Under the pieces are notes generated by a model. The model did no database searches. It saw only the letters and a program-made list of their open reading frames with translations, and was not told the origin of the DNA. A stretch of DNA of 64,000 nucleotides from Pseudomonas fluorescens (GTDB taxonomy: Bacteria; Pseudomonadota; Gammaproteobacteria; Pseudomonadales; Pseudomonadaceae). The stretch spans positions 4,152,501 to 4,216,500 of the forward strand of contig NZ_CP012830.1 in assembly GCF_001307155.1 (NCBI RefSeq), in the 5' to 3' direction. Numbering within the stretch: position 1 is the stretch's first letter; every line of letters starts with the position of its first letter. Shown here one piece after another: positions 50,444-59,365 of the stretch. A program made the position numbers and the translations under genes.

Positions 50444-50901
50444 ACGATGTGTCAGCCGATTCGCTGCTGCTCGACAGTCAGCTCTGCTTCAAACTGTACG
50501 CCGCGTCCCGAGCGGTGATCCGCGGTTATAAGCCGATGCTCGATCAACTGGGTCTGACGTATCCGCAATATCTGGTGATGCTGGTGCTATGGGAGTGGCA
50601 GCAGAGTGCACCCGGGCAGCCAACAGTCAAAGCCCTTGGCGAGCGATTGTCGCTGGATTCCGGGACGCTCACGCCGTTGCTCAAGCGTCTTGAGCAGTTA
50701 CACCTGGTCCAGCGTCAACGCTCGGCGCGCGATGAGCGAGAAGTGCACTTGAGTCTGTCGCCGGCAGGGGTTGCCTTGCGCGAACAGGTCGGGCCTCTCA
50801 AGGCACGCCTGTTGTGCGACAGCGGTGTCGACCTTGAGCGCTTGGACGAATTGCGTGACGGCCTTGATCAACTGCTGGGGCAAATCAGGGCGCTACCGTA
50901 G
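50440..50901 (+). CDS. ospR: MarR-family oxidative-stress regulator OspR
   Basis: The 153-residue protein is a paralogue of OhrR, with the reactive cysteine at position 16 (DSQLCFKLYAASR), the MarR winged helix (TYPQYLVMLVLWEW, SGTLTPLLKRLEQ) and a similar C-terminal dimerisation helix. P. aeruginosa OspR (PA2825) sits in the same place beside the peroxidase gene and controls it by thiol oxidation. The start overlaps the gpx stop (ATGA). Its own stop is 17 bases from the convergent sagS-like gene end, with overlap of the two reading directions. Confidence 0.9.
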   Translation: MNDVSADSLLLDSQLCFKLYAASRAVIRGYKPMLDQLGLTYPQYLVMLVLWEWQQSAPGQPTVKALGERLSLDSGTLTPLLKRLEQLHLVQRQRSARDEREVHLSLSPAGVALREQVGPLKARLLCDSGVDLERLDELRDGLDQLLGQIRALP

Positions 50902-53227
50902 CCGGCACCCACTGCTCAAGCAGGGCGGCCAGTTCCTCGCGACGGAACGGTTTCGCCAGATAATCGCTCATGCCTGCCGCGCGGCAGCGTTCGCGCTCCT
51001 CGGGCATGGCGTTGGCGGTCAGGGCAACGATCGGTAGATCCGGCCAGCGCCCACTCTGACGGATCTGCCGGCTGGCCTCGTAGCCGTCCATCACCGGCAT
51101 GTTGCAGTCCATCAGCACCATATCAAACTGTTTGAGCTCCAGCTGGTCGAGCGCTTCGGCGCCGTGGGAGGCGACAACCACCTTGCAACCCAACTTGCTG
51201 AGCATGCCTTTGGCTACGAGCTGATTGACCGGGTTGTCTTCCACCAGCAGGATTCTCGCCCGCCGCTGGGGCATGAGGCTTGGCTCTTGAGTATCGGACA
51301 CGAGAGCGACTTCGTCGGCCTGCAAAGTGCGTCGTAGTGTCTGGTAGAGTGCGTTGCGGGCCAGTGGGCGGGCTTGTTGTTGCAGAGGGGCGAGGGCAGC
51401 CGCTTCTTCGCTGGGCATGAAACTGCCATAGGCGGTCACCAGCAAAATCGGTGCGGTCATGCCCGGACGTAATCCGAACAGACATTCCGGGCAGTCGGTG
51501 ATCAGCACATCGGGCGATAAGCCGATCATTGAGTCGTCGATGGTGCGCTGCTGGTATTCCAGCCCCCAACCGGGCAACAGATTGCCTAACAGTTCGGCCA
51601 GACCGCTGCTGGCGGCGGTGATCGCCAATACCTTGCCTTGCAGGGACGCGGGAACGATTGCCGGCGTGTGGGTGGGCAACGGCAGATCAGCGCAGAACTG
51701 GCTGCCGAAACCAGGCTCCGAGCTGATGCCGAGCCGGCCCTGCATGGCTTCGCACAGGTTAAAGGTCAGGGCCAGCCCCAGCCCGGTACCACCGAACTGA
51801 CGAGAGATGCCGGCACCTGCTTGGGTAAACGGCTGGAAGATTTTGACCTGATCATCCTGCGCGATGCCGATACCGGTGTCGCAGACTTCGATTCTGACAC
51901 CGTCTTCGTGGGTGCTCAGGCGCACGTCCACCCGTCCAAAACGGGTAAATTTAAGGGCGTTGGAGAGCAGGTTGCTGACAATCTGCCGAACCCGCATCGG
52001 GTCGCCGAGTACCAGCGACGGGAACTGCGGATCAATCAGGCACGTCAGTTCGACGCTGGGCGCGGCGTTCTGTGACAGCAGGTTGGCGGTGTCTTCGATC
52101 AGTGAGCCGAGGTCGAATGGAATGCGCTCCAGCTCAAGCTGACCGGCGTCGAACTTCGACAGGTCAAGAATATCGTTGAGCAATTCCACCAGCACTTTGC
52201 CGGAGTCGTGGGCAATCGACAGTTGCTGGCGTTGTTCGGCATTCAGCGGGCTGTCCAGCGAGAGTGCGATCATCCCCAGCAAACCATTGAGCGGCGTACG
52301 GATTTCATGGCTCATGTTGGCCAGAAACACAGAGCGTGCCTGGGCCATGTCCAGGGCGGTCTGGCGCGCGATTTCCAATTCTGCGTTCGATACCGTCAAT
52401 CGGCTATTGATCGCTTTCAGTTCACCGGTACGCGCCGAGACAATATTTTCCAGTTGTCCCAGGTAGTCGGTCAGGCGGTTTTCGGCGTTGCGGCGCTGCT
52501 GGATTTCAGTGGTCATGCTTTCGAATTGCTGGTTGGCCACCGTGACCAGAACGCCGATCTCATCGTTTTCGTGCGCTGCCGGACACTCCAGCGGTGGCTG
52601 TTCTGAACTGCTCGGGTCACGTGCGCTCAGTTCGCGAATCACCCGCACCAGCGGTTTGGTGAGCATCACGTAGAACAGCGCCAGCAAAATCCCGGTCAGT
52701 ATCAGGCTGCGGACAAAACCGTTGATCAGAGTGACTTCGGCCCGGCGCAGAAAGCGGCTGCCAAACGTGTAGGTATCGATATCCAGTTGCAAGGTGCCGA
52801 GGGACTCATCGGGCAGGTGGTCGAGGAACAGGCGGTCCTTGAACTGTCGATTGGCGCCGAACAGAAAGTCGCTGATCACCCGATAGTTGCCGTTTTGCGT
52901 GTCCGGGCGTTTGACGCTGACGAGGATCGTATTGTTGTTATCACTCAGTTGCGCACTGATCACTGCGGGCGAGCGCAGCAGGCCGAGGGTCAGTTCCTGA
53001 GCCAGTTCGGCATCGATGTTGTAGGCGATCCGCGAAGCCGGGTTATGGCTGATTTCCAGCAGCGAGTGTATTTCCCGGTTGATGGAGGCGTCTTCGCTGG
53101 CATAATCGATGCCTATTTGCACCAGACTGAGCAAGGTTCCCAGAATGAAACCGACCAGCACCGTAAGCCTGGCTTGCTTGTAAGACAGGCGGTTGGTGAA
53201 CTTGATATCCATGGTGTGCTGAACCAC
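50885..53227 (-). CDS. sagS: Hybrid sensor kinase, SagS-like
   Basis: The 780-residue protein has two membrane segments (about 19-40 and 175-200) around a periplasmic region, a HAMP-like linker, a HisKA domain with His307 (ANMSHEIRTPLNG), HATPase domain (N-box NLLSNALKFT, GTGLGLALT), a degenerate receiver-like segment (about 530-630) and a C-terminal receiver with Asp707 (MVLMDCNMPVMDG). Position and layout match P. aeruginosa SagS (PA2824), which directs the switch to biofilm growth. The GTG at 53227 has an AAGGGAA site at 6 bases; ATG 53212 and a longer frame are alternatives. Confidence 0.85.
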   Translation of the reverse strand: MVQHTMDIKFTNRLSYKQARLTVLVGFILGTLLSLVQIGIDYASEDASINREIHSLLEISHNPASRIAYNIDAELAQELTLGLLRSPAVISAQLSDNNNTILVSVKRPDTQNGNYRVISDFLFGANRQFKDRLFLDHLPDESLGTLQLDIDTYTFGSRFLRRAEVTLINGFVRSLILTGILLALFYVMLTKPLVRVIRELSARDPSSSEQPPLECPAAHENDEIGVLVTVANQQFESMTTEIQQRRNAENRLTDYLGQLENIVSARTGELKAINSRLTVSNAELEIARQTALDMAQARSVFLANMSHEIRTPLNGLLGMIALSLDSPLNAEQRQQLSIAHDSGKVLVELLNDILDLSKFDAGQLELERIPFDLGSLIEDTANLLSQNAAPSVELTCLIDPQFPSLVLGDPMRVRQIVSNLLSNALKFTRFGRVDVRLSTHEDGVRIEVCDTGIGIAQDDQVKIFQPFTQAGAGISRQFGGTGLGLALTFNLCEAMQGRLGISSEPGFGSQFCADLPLPTHTPAIVPASLQGKVLAITAASSGLAELLGNLLPGWGLEYQQRTIDDSMIGLSPDVLITDCPECLFGLRPGMTAPILLVTAYGSFMPSEEAAALAPLQQQARPLARNALYQTLRRTLQADEVALVSDTQEPSLMPQRRARILLVEDNPVNQLVAKGMLSKLGCKVVVASHGAEALDQLELKQFDMVLMDCNMPVMDGYEASRQIRQSGRWPDLPIVALTANAMPEERERCRAAGMSDYLAKPFRREELAALLEQWVPATVAP

Positions 53228-53378
53228 TTTCGTTTCCCTTCTGGGCGAAGCATAGCCGATCATCAGTGTATTTCGGCATGACTGGCGGGTAAGCCATTAT
53301 CGCGATAATCCCGGCATTACGCGCTGCGCTTGGTTTTCTGTCGCCCATCATTACTGTGAACGTGCCTGAGGAGAAGTC

Positions 53379-54269
53379 GTGGATTCCCGATTGAATGCAT
53401 TTCTTGAACGCGCCGATGCGGTTCTGGCTCGTATTGAGCCGCTACTGCCCGCGCAACGCACGGCCATCGACTGGACGCAGTGCCTGGCAGCACGCTGGCA
53501 GCGCGAGGGTCGCAGCGGATTTCTGCTGCCGCTTGAGGTCAGCCTGGACATGCGTCTGTCCGACCTGATCGGGGTCGACAAGCAGTTGGAACAGTTGGGG
53601 CGAAACACCCGGCAGTTTCTCGACGGCATGCCTGCCAACCATGCGCTGCTCTGGGGTTCGCGCGGTACCGGTAAATCGTCGCTGGTGCGGGCCTTGCTGG
53701 CCGAGCACGCCAAGGGCGGTTTGCGTCTGATCGAGATCGAGCGCGATCACCTGGCGGACCTGCCACGCGTCGTCGAGCAAATCGCCAAGCTGCCACAGCG
53801 CTTTGTGCTGTTTTGCGATGATCTGTCGTTCGAGGCCGGCGAGGGCGATTACCGGGTGCTCAAAAGCGTGCTCGATGGCTCGCTGGAACAGGCACCGGAT
53901 AACGTACTGCTGTATGCCACCTCCAACCGTCGCCACCTGGTTCCGGAAAAAGAAAGCGATAACGAAAACTGGAAAAGGGTCGACGGCGAGCTTCATCCCA
54001 ACGAGGCGGTCGAAGACAAGATCGCGCTGTCGGATCGATTTGGCCTGTGGCTGTCGTTTTATCCTTTTACCCAGGAGCACTTCCTCAATGTGGTCGAGCA
54101 TTGGGTGGGAGCATTGGCGGGCAAGGCCGGCCTTGAGTGGAAGCGTGATGAAGAACTCGAGATTCTTGCGGTTCGCTGGGCTACCGGACGCGGTAATCGC
54201 AACGGCCGTTGCGCGTATCAATTTGCCCGGTATTGGGTCGGACTGAAGTTGTTGGAGCACAAGGCATGA
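53379..54269 (+). CDS. AAA+ ATPase of the DUF815 family
   Basis: The 296-residue protein has Walker A WGSRGTGKSSLVRALL (about 92-105), Walker B RFVLFCDDLSFEAGEGDYRVLK and a sensor-type NVLLYATSNRRHLVPE motif, as in the DUF815 P-loop family. Its partner is unknown. The start is GTG with GAGGAG just upstream. Its stop overlaps the next ATG (ATGA at 54266-54269), so it is translated with the reductase gene that follows. Confidence 0.85.
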   Translation: MDSRLNAFLERADAVLARIEPLLPAQRTAIDWTQCLAARWQREGRSGFLLPLEVSLDMRLSDLIGVDKQLEQLGRNTRQFLDGMPANHALLWGSRGTGKSSLVRALLAEHAKGGLRLIEIERDHLADLPRVVEQIAKLPQRFVLFCDDLSFEAGEGDYRVLKSVLDGSLEQAPDNVLLYATSNRRHLVPEKESDNENWKRVDGELHPNEAVEDKIALSDRFGLWLSFYPFTQEHFLNVVEHWVGALAGKAGLEWKRDEELEILAVRWATGRGNRNGRCAYQFARYWVGLKLLEHKA

Positions 54270-54748
54270 TCGATTTGCAAAAGAGCGGCGCTGGACTTGA
54301 GGGCTACGGCCTGCTCTGCGCGCAGTTGGAGTCGCTGCTGGCGGATGAGCGCGACTTTATCGCCAACGCCGCGCAGTTTTCGGCGTTCTTGTTCAATCAG
54401 CTCGATGATCTGAATTGGGCCGGATTTTACCTCAATCGCAACGAGGAACTGGTGCTCGGACCGTTCCAGGGGCAGATCGCCTGTGTGCGCATTCCGTTCG
54501 GTCGTGGCGTTTGCGGCGCAGCGGCTGCAACCCTTCGCACTCAACGGGTTGAAGATGTGCATGCGTTCGCCGGGCATATTGCCTGCGACAGTGCCTCGAA
54601 CAGTGAACTGGTGGTGCCGCTGGTCAAGGACGGTCGGTTGATTGGCGTGCTGGATCTGGACAGTCCTTTGCTGGCGCGTTTCTCCGTTGATGATCAGGCC
54701 GGCATTGAGCGGTTGGCGGAGATTTTCCTGCGTTTGACCGAGTGCTGA
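54266..54748 (+). CDS. Free methionine-R-sulfoxide reductase (GAF fold, fRMsr)
   Basis: The 160-residue single GAF-domain protein has the three catalytic cysteine contexts of the free Met-(R)-sulfoxide reductase family: IACVRIPFGRGVCGAAA and AGHIACDSASNSELVVPL, followed by IGVLDLDSP. It reduces free methionine sulfoxide, complementing MsrB, which acts on protein-bound residues. Coupled by a four-base overlap to the ATPase gene. A small hairpin follows. Confidence 0.9.
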   Translation: MIDLQKSGAGLEGYGLLCAQLESLLADERDFIANAAQFSAFLFNQLDDLNWAGFYLNRNEELVLGPFQGQIACVRIPFGRGVCGAAAATLRTQRVEDVHAFAGHIACDSASNSELVVPLVKDGRLIGVLDLDSPLLARFSVDDQAGIERLAEIFLRLTEC

Positions 54749-54756
54749 TCAAACCC

Positions 54757-54780
54757 GCAGCCGCTACCGAAGGCGGCTGC
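54757..54780. terminator. Hairpin between convergent genes
   Basis: GCAGCCGC and GCGGCTGC pair perfectly over 8 bp around TACCGAAG. It lies just after the reductase stop and 25 bases from the end of the convergent sensor gene. The sequence resembles a REP fragment; there is no T-run, so terminator function is uncertain. Confidence 0.5.
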
Positions 54781-54803
54781 TACGGGGTGCTTCAGGGGAG
54801 GTT

Positions 54804-57800
54804 TTACACGTTGGCGTGATGATGGATCTGTCGTTGTAGCGCCTGCTCCAACTCAAGCATGGCGTGCTCTATGCCTTTGCAGCGGGCCTCGAGCAGGTCC
54901 AGACAGAAGTTCTCATGACATACGCGCTCAAGCGCTTCGCAACCGTCGATAAGCCTTGAGGCCTGAACAATACGGGCCGCACCTTTGATTTTGTGCGCCA
55001 TATCGATGAAGGCTTGCGGCCCGCTTGCAGGAGGCAGTGCGAGGAGTTCCTGGCGGTCGAGGCGATTGCTGTTGAACAGTTCGGCGAGCAAGCGCTGAAC
55101 CAGTTGTGGATCGCCGCCGGTGAGTAACTGCAAGCCGTCCAGGTGAAAGGCTTGATCTTCAATGATCGGCTTGAGTGCTTCCAGTCGTTGGCCCAGCGTC
55201 GTCAGGCTGATGGGTTTGAACAGGCAATCGTTCATGCCAGCCTGTCGGCATCGGTGTTTTTCCTCCGGTTGAGCATTGGCGGTGAAGCCAAGCACCGTGC
55301 AGGGCGGGCGCTGCTCATCGCGCTCGGTCTGGCGGATGGCACGGGTGAGTTCGTAGCCATTCATCAGTGGCATATTGCAGTCTGCAATCACCAGGTCGAA
55401 ATGGCCCTCTTTCCATGCCTGGAAACCTGCCTCACCGTTGTTGGCCGTGACGGATCGATGCCCCAGAAAACCAAGTTGCTGGCACATGAGCAATCGATTC
55501 GCGGGGTGGTCGTCGACCACCAGCACGTTCAGGGTGGCCGAGGCGTTCGCGATGACCGGTTGCGGGGTGTCCAGCACCACGGCGTCAGGCAGCGCGGCCA
55601 TCGGCAATGAAATCCTTACCTGAGTGCCGACCCCGGGCGAACTGGTCAGTTGCACGCAACCGCCCATCATTTCGCATAGGTTGCGACTGATCACCAATCC
55701 CAATCCAGCGCCGCTTCTGGCCAAATGCCCGGTGTTATCGGCCTGAGTGAAAGGCTCGAACAAGCGTCGCTGATCGTCCTCGCTGATGCCAATTCCGGTG
55801 TCATTGACCCACAACTCCATCTGGAGACGGTCGGACTCCGACGCCGGTTGCAGATTGACCTTGATCCTCACCTGGCCGTGCTCGGTAAACTTGATGGCAT
55901 TGCTGATCAGGTTCGACAGTATCTGTTTGAAACGCAGTGGGTCTATCAATACATCGGGCTGTTCAGCGCTGGTGGGGAACTCCAGCACCAGGCAGAGGTT
56001 TTTTTGCCGGGCCAATCCATCGAAGACCCGCACGACCGACTCAATCGTGTCGCCAAGGTTCACCCGCTCTGGCGCCAGGCTCAAATGGCCAGACTCGATT
56101 CGGGCAATATCGAGTATGTCGCCAATCAACTCCAGCATGTCCTTGGCCGAGCTATAGGCCACTTCGATGGCCGGCCGATCCAGGTGGCTCTGGTCGGTCC
56201 GTTTCAATGTCAGTTCGAGCATGCCGATCACCGCATTCATCGGTGTGCGAATTTCATGACTCATGGTGGCCAGGAAGGTGCTCTTGGCGCGATTGGCCTT
56301 GTCCGCCTGTTCCTTGGCTGACCTGAGCTCATCAAAAAGCTGCCGTCGTTCGCTGATGTCGATCCAGCCTCCGATGATCCCCTGGACCTCACCCGTCGAG
56401 TCTCGATAGGGAAGAATCCAGTGATAGATCGTCAGCCTTTTCCGGCCAATGTGCAGGGGGCGGTCGAGAATCAACGGGACACCTTCAGCCACCACTCGCT
56501 GGTAGTCGGCCAGGTATTCCCGGGCCTCGAACTCGTTGCTCATGGCACCCTGCATGAGGCTTTTGCCAATCACGTCCTCGCGTTTGGCACAAAAGGCTTC
56601 CAGATAGCTGTCGTTACAACTTTGCAGCAGTCCTTCACGGTCCCGTACGTAGATGGGGTGAGGCGTACCATTGACCAGCGTGCGCATGAATTCGAACTGG
56701 TCGTTGAGTGCGCGCTCTGCTTTCTGGCGTTGTTTGATCTGCCTGCGCATGTGGGCATTCCAGGCCAGCGAAATCAGCAACAAAAGACCGCTGCCAATGA
56801 CCAGTTGATAAAACAGGCGATGGTAGTTGCGCCAGGCGCTATTGGCAGTGCCCGTGTAGCCGCGCCAGCGGCTGTTGATTATTCCCAGTTCGTCCGGCGC
56901 AATGCTGAGCAGGGCTTTGTCGAGGATGGAGTGCAGTTCTGTGGCATCGCGCGCGGTTGCCAGTGAAAACGCGGCTTGCTGCGTCCCGACAGTCGCGCTG
57001 ATTTGCAATGCGTCCTCGAACACTTGCGATGAAATGAAGTAGTTGGCAATCACCAATGAGTTGACGGCGCCCTCGACCTGACCTTTGGCGAGTAACTCCA
57101 CCGCGCTGAAACTGTCAGGTGTTTCAACCAACTGGATCGTCGGGTAGGCACGGTGCAGGTAGTCGAGGAGCGGATTGCCTTGAGTGATGGCAAGGCTCTT
57201 TCCATTCAATTGCTCAAGATTGATTGGGCTGGAGGTGCTCTTTCGGGTCAGTAGTACAAATGAATTTTCCAGGTAGGGACGGGTGAAGCTCAGTTGCGCC
57301 TCGCGCTCGGCGCTGGGAATCATCGCGGCGATCAGGTCGGCCTGGTTCCCTTTGACCTGGCTGATCATCTCGCTGTCACTTTGGCTGCGGTGAATCTCGA
57401 AGCGTAAACCGGTTCGAAGCCTGATCAGTTCGAGCAAGTCGGCGGTGATTCCCCGAAAGCTCTCGTCGGCGTCAAAGAATGTCAGCGGGGCGAAGGCATC
57501 GTTGACGACTACGCGAACAACGGGGTGCTGCGCAAGCCAGCGTTCCTCGCGGTTGGTCAGTTGCAGTTTGTGGTCGGTCAGAAGGATGTCGCTGCCCGCG
57601 CTCCAGCGCTTGGCAATGTTTTCCCGCTCGCTCGCAGGCACTTCCTTGAGTACCGCGTTGATGATTGCCAGCAGGTCTGGATTGTCCTTGTTGACTGCGA
57701 AGCTGAAGCCATAGGCCTCATGTTTACCGAAGTTGGCCATCCGTACATTTTTCAGATAGCCCTTGTTGATCATGAAATGGGTGGAAATGGTATCGCCCAG

Positions 57801-58433
57801 GAATACGTCTGCCTGGTCGAAGGCGACGGCATTGATCGCGTTCTGGTAGGACGGGTAGGAGGTGATGATGGCCTTGGGATATTGCGCCTTTACCTCCTCC
57901 AGCGGCAGATAGTGATAGACCATGCTCAATCGCATGTCGGCGAGACCTTCGGTCAATGATCGGTTTTCAGCGTTCCGGGTGACCAGAACCGGTTGATCTA
58001 TGGCGTAGGGGGCAGACAGTACGATGCTGGAACGTCGTTCTTCAAAGCTATTGGCCGTTCCGAGCAGGTCGACGTCGCCATTTTCGAGTGCTTCGATGGC
58101 GGCCTCTCGGGAGAGGTAACGACGGACCTTGATCGGCAAGCCTAGGGATTGTGCAAGAACTCCTGCGTAATCAGCCGTGAAACCCTCATAGTCGTGACCG
58201 CTGATCGTTAAATCAAAAGGAGGGTAGTCAGGCGCGGAGGTCCCCAGGATCAGTTCGCGCTTGTTTTGCAGCCACAACCGTTGTGATTTATCCAGTTGGA
58301 CGTCCATGTAACCTGCCGTTGAGCGGCTGAGCAGCGCGTAATTTCCGACTCCGCTGCCTGCTCCTGACACAGAGGTGCTCAGACATAAACCTGCACTCAA
58401 ATACAATAAATAGTCCTTTAAACACCTGGGCAT
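54804..58433 (-). CDS. BvgS/EvgS/RocS-like hybrid sensor kinase with HPt domain
   Basis: The 1209-residue protein has a signal-like N-terminus, two periplasmic solute-binding (Venus-flytrap) domains (about 55-280 and 300-515), one membrane segment (about 545-560), a PAS domain (about 580-695), HisKA with His726 (ATMSHEIRTPMNA), HATPase, a receiver with Asp1018 (LVIADCNMPLMNG) and an HPt domain with His1147 (AHKIKGAAR). This is the full His-Asp-His relay of BvgS, EvgS and Pseudomonas RocS kinases. It directly follows the response regulator gene, with the two stops and starts overlapping. ATG 58433 has GAGAG about 5 bases upstream; a GTG at 58445 is less likely. Confidence 0.92.
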   Translation of the reverse strand: MPRCLKDYLLYLSAGLCLSTSVSGAGSGVGNYALLSRSTAGYMDVQLDKSQRLWLQNKRELILGTSAPDYPPFDLTISGHDYEGFTADYAGVLAQSLGLPIKVRRYLSREAAIEALENGDVDLLGTANSFEERRSSIVLSAPYAIDQPVLVTRNAENRSLTEGLADMRLSMVYHYLPLEEVKAQYPKAIITSYPSYQNAINAVAFDQADVFLGDTISTHFMINKGYLKNVRMANFGKHEAYGFSFAVNKDNPDLLAIINAVLKEVPASERENIAKRWSAGSDILLTDHKLQLTNREERWLAQHPVVRVVVNDAFAPLTFFDADESFRGITADLLELIRLRTGLRFEIHRSQSDSEMISQVKGNQADLIAAMIPSAEREAQLSFTRPYLENSFVLLTRKSTSSPINLEQLNGKSLAITQGNPLLDYLHRAYPTIQLVETPDSFSAVELLAKGQVEGAVNSLVIANYFISSQVFEDALQISATVGTQQAAFSLATARDATELHSILDKALLSIAPDELGIINSRWRGYTGTANSAWRNYHRLFYQLVIGSGLLLLISLAWNAHMRRQIKQRQKAERALNDQFEFMRTLVNGTPHPIYVRDREGLLQSCNDSYLEAFCAKREDVIGKSLMQGAMSNEFEAREYLADYQRVVAEGVPLILDRPLHIGRKRLTIYHWILPYRDSTGEVQGIIGGWIDISERRQLFDELRSAKEQADKANRAKSTFLATMSHEIRTPMNAVIGMLELTLKRTDQSHLDRPAIEVAYSSAKDMLELIGDILDIARIESGHLSLAPERVNLGDTIESVVRVFDGLARQKNLCLVLEFPTSAEQPDVLIDPLRFKQILSNLISNAIKFTEHGQVRIKVNLQPASESDRLQMELWVNDTGIGISEDDQRRLFEPFTQADNTGHLARSGAGLGLVISRNLCEMMGGCVQLTSSPGVGTQVRISLPMAALPDAVVLDTPQPVIANASATLNVLVVDDHPANRLLMCQQLGFLGHRSVTANNGEAGFQAWKEGHFDLVIADCNMPLMNGYELTRAIRQTERDEQRPPCTVLGFTANAQPEEKHRCRQAGMNDCLFKPISLTTLGQRLEALKPIIEDQAFHLDGLQLLTGGDPQLVQRLLAELFNSNRLDRQELLALPPASGPQAFIDMAHKIKGAARIVQASRLIDGCEALERVCHENFCLDLLEARCKGIEHAMLELEQALQRQIHHHANV

Positions 58434-58441
58434 CCTGTCTC

Positions 58442-59068
58442 TCACACTAGCGCGTTACGTTTTGCCATCTCGATAAGTTCTACCAGGGATTTGGCCTTGA
58501 GTTTTTGCATGAGTCTTTTTTTGTAGGTGCTGACGGTCTTGTTGCTGAGGAACATGCCCTTGGCGATTTCCTTGTTGGTACGACCCTGGGCGAACAGTTG
58601 CAGGACCATCAGTTCGCGATCGTTGACGGACTTGAACAAGTCCAGTTCAGCGCAGAGCGCTTCATCCCCGCGAACCGGGTTCAAGGCCTGGCTGGGGAAG
58701 TAGTTGTAACCGGACAGCACGGCTTTGATGGCACTGAGCAGCTCGCTGAGATCTTCCTGCTTGCAGACATAACCGGAGGCCCCGGACTGCATGCAGCGGA
58801 TGGCGAACAGTGTTGGGCTCTGGGCCGTCAACACCAGTGTTTTCAGCGGGGTGCTCATTGCATTGAAGCGGGAGAGAACTTCCAGTCCGTCGAGTTTGGG
58901 AATGCTGATGTCAAGAATGATCAGGTCGGGCATGCATTCGCGAACCATCTGCATCGCATCGACGCCGTTGTCGGCTTCACCGACTACTTTGTAACCTTCA
59001 TGTTCCAGCAACATACGAACCGCAAGGCGAATGACGGGGTGATCGTCAACAATAAAAACCGAGTTCAT
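58442..59068 (-). CDS. LuxR/FixJ-type response regulator (BvgA/EvgA/RocA-like)
   Basis: The 208-residue protein has a receiver domain with Asp53 (LIILDISIPKLDG), Thr/Ser and Lys106-type conserved residues, and a C-terminal LuxR helix-turn-helix (NDRELMVLQLFAQGRTNKEIAKGMFLSNKTVSTYKKRLMQKL). It is the likely output of the sensor kinase encoded immediately downstream, the stop overlapping the possible GTG of that gene. GGGA 7 bases before ATG 59068 supports the start. A 14-bp palindrome lies about 90 bases upstream. Confidence 0.92.
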   Translation of the reverse strand: MNSVFIVDDHPVIRLAVRMLLEHEGYKVVGEADNGVDAMQMVRECMPDLIILDISIPKLDGLEVLSRFNAMSTPLKTLVLTAQSPTLFAIRCMQSGASGYVCKQEDLSELLSAIKAVLSGYNYFPSQALNPVRGDEALCAELDLFKSVNDRELMVLQLFAQGRTNKEIAKGMFLSNKTVSTYKKRLMQKLKAKSLVELIEMAKRNALV

Positions 59069-59158
59069 AATCATGTCCCATACGTGCGCAAATAAAGCGA
59101 GCACCTTAGCTCAGATAAGTGCGTTGACGCATGAACTGACGAGGCTATAGGTGCAATA

Positions 59159-59172
59159 TAGGACATGTCCTA
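59159..59172 (-). promoter_or_regulatory. 14-bp perfect palindrome upstream of the response regulator
   Basis: TAGGACATGTCCTA is a perfect palindrome about 91 bases upstream of the response regulator start, in an AT-rich 297-base gap. Its length and symmetry suit a LuxR/NarL-type regulator dimer, so autoregulation is plausible. The rest of the gap (59069-59365) shows no gene and no other clear motif. Confidence 0.5.
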
Positions 59173-59365
59173 CATTAAAAGAGGCAGAGGACTACGAGTG
59201 AACTAGGTTTGTGAGGAGGAATAAGTATATTAACCGGGCATGTAGGCGCATTTATTCAGGGTCGATATGTGTTTTTACAATATATGCCGCATCGCTGTTT
59301 TCTGATGCGTAATGGCGCTGAGGGTTTTTTATTTGTCGTGAGGTATTCGAGGGGGTTAATTGTGT

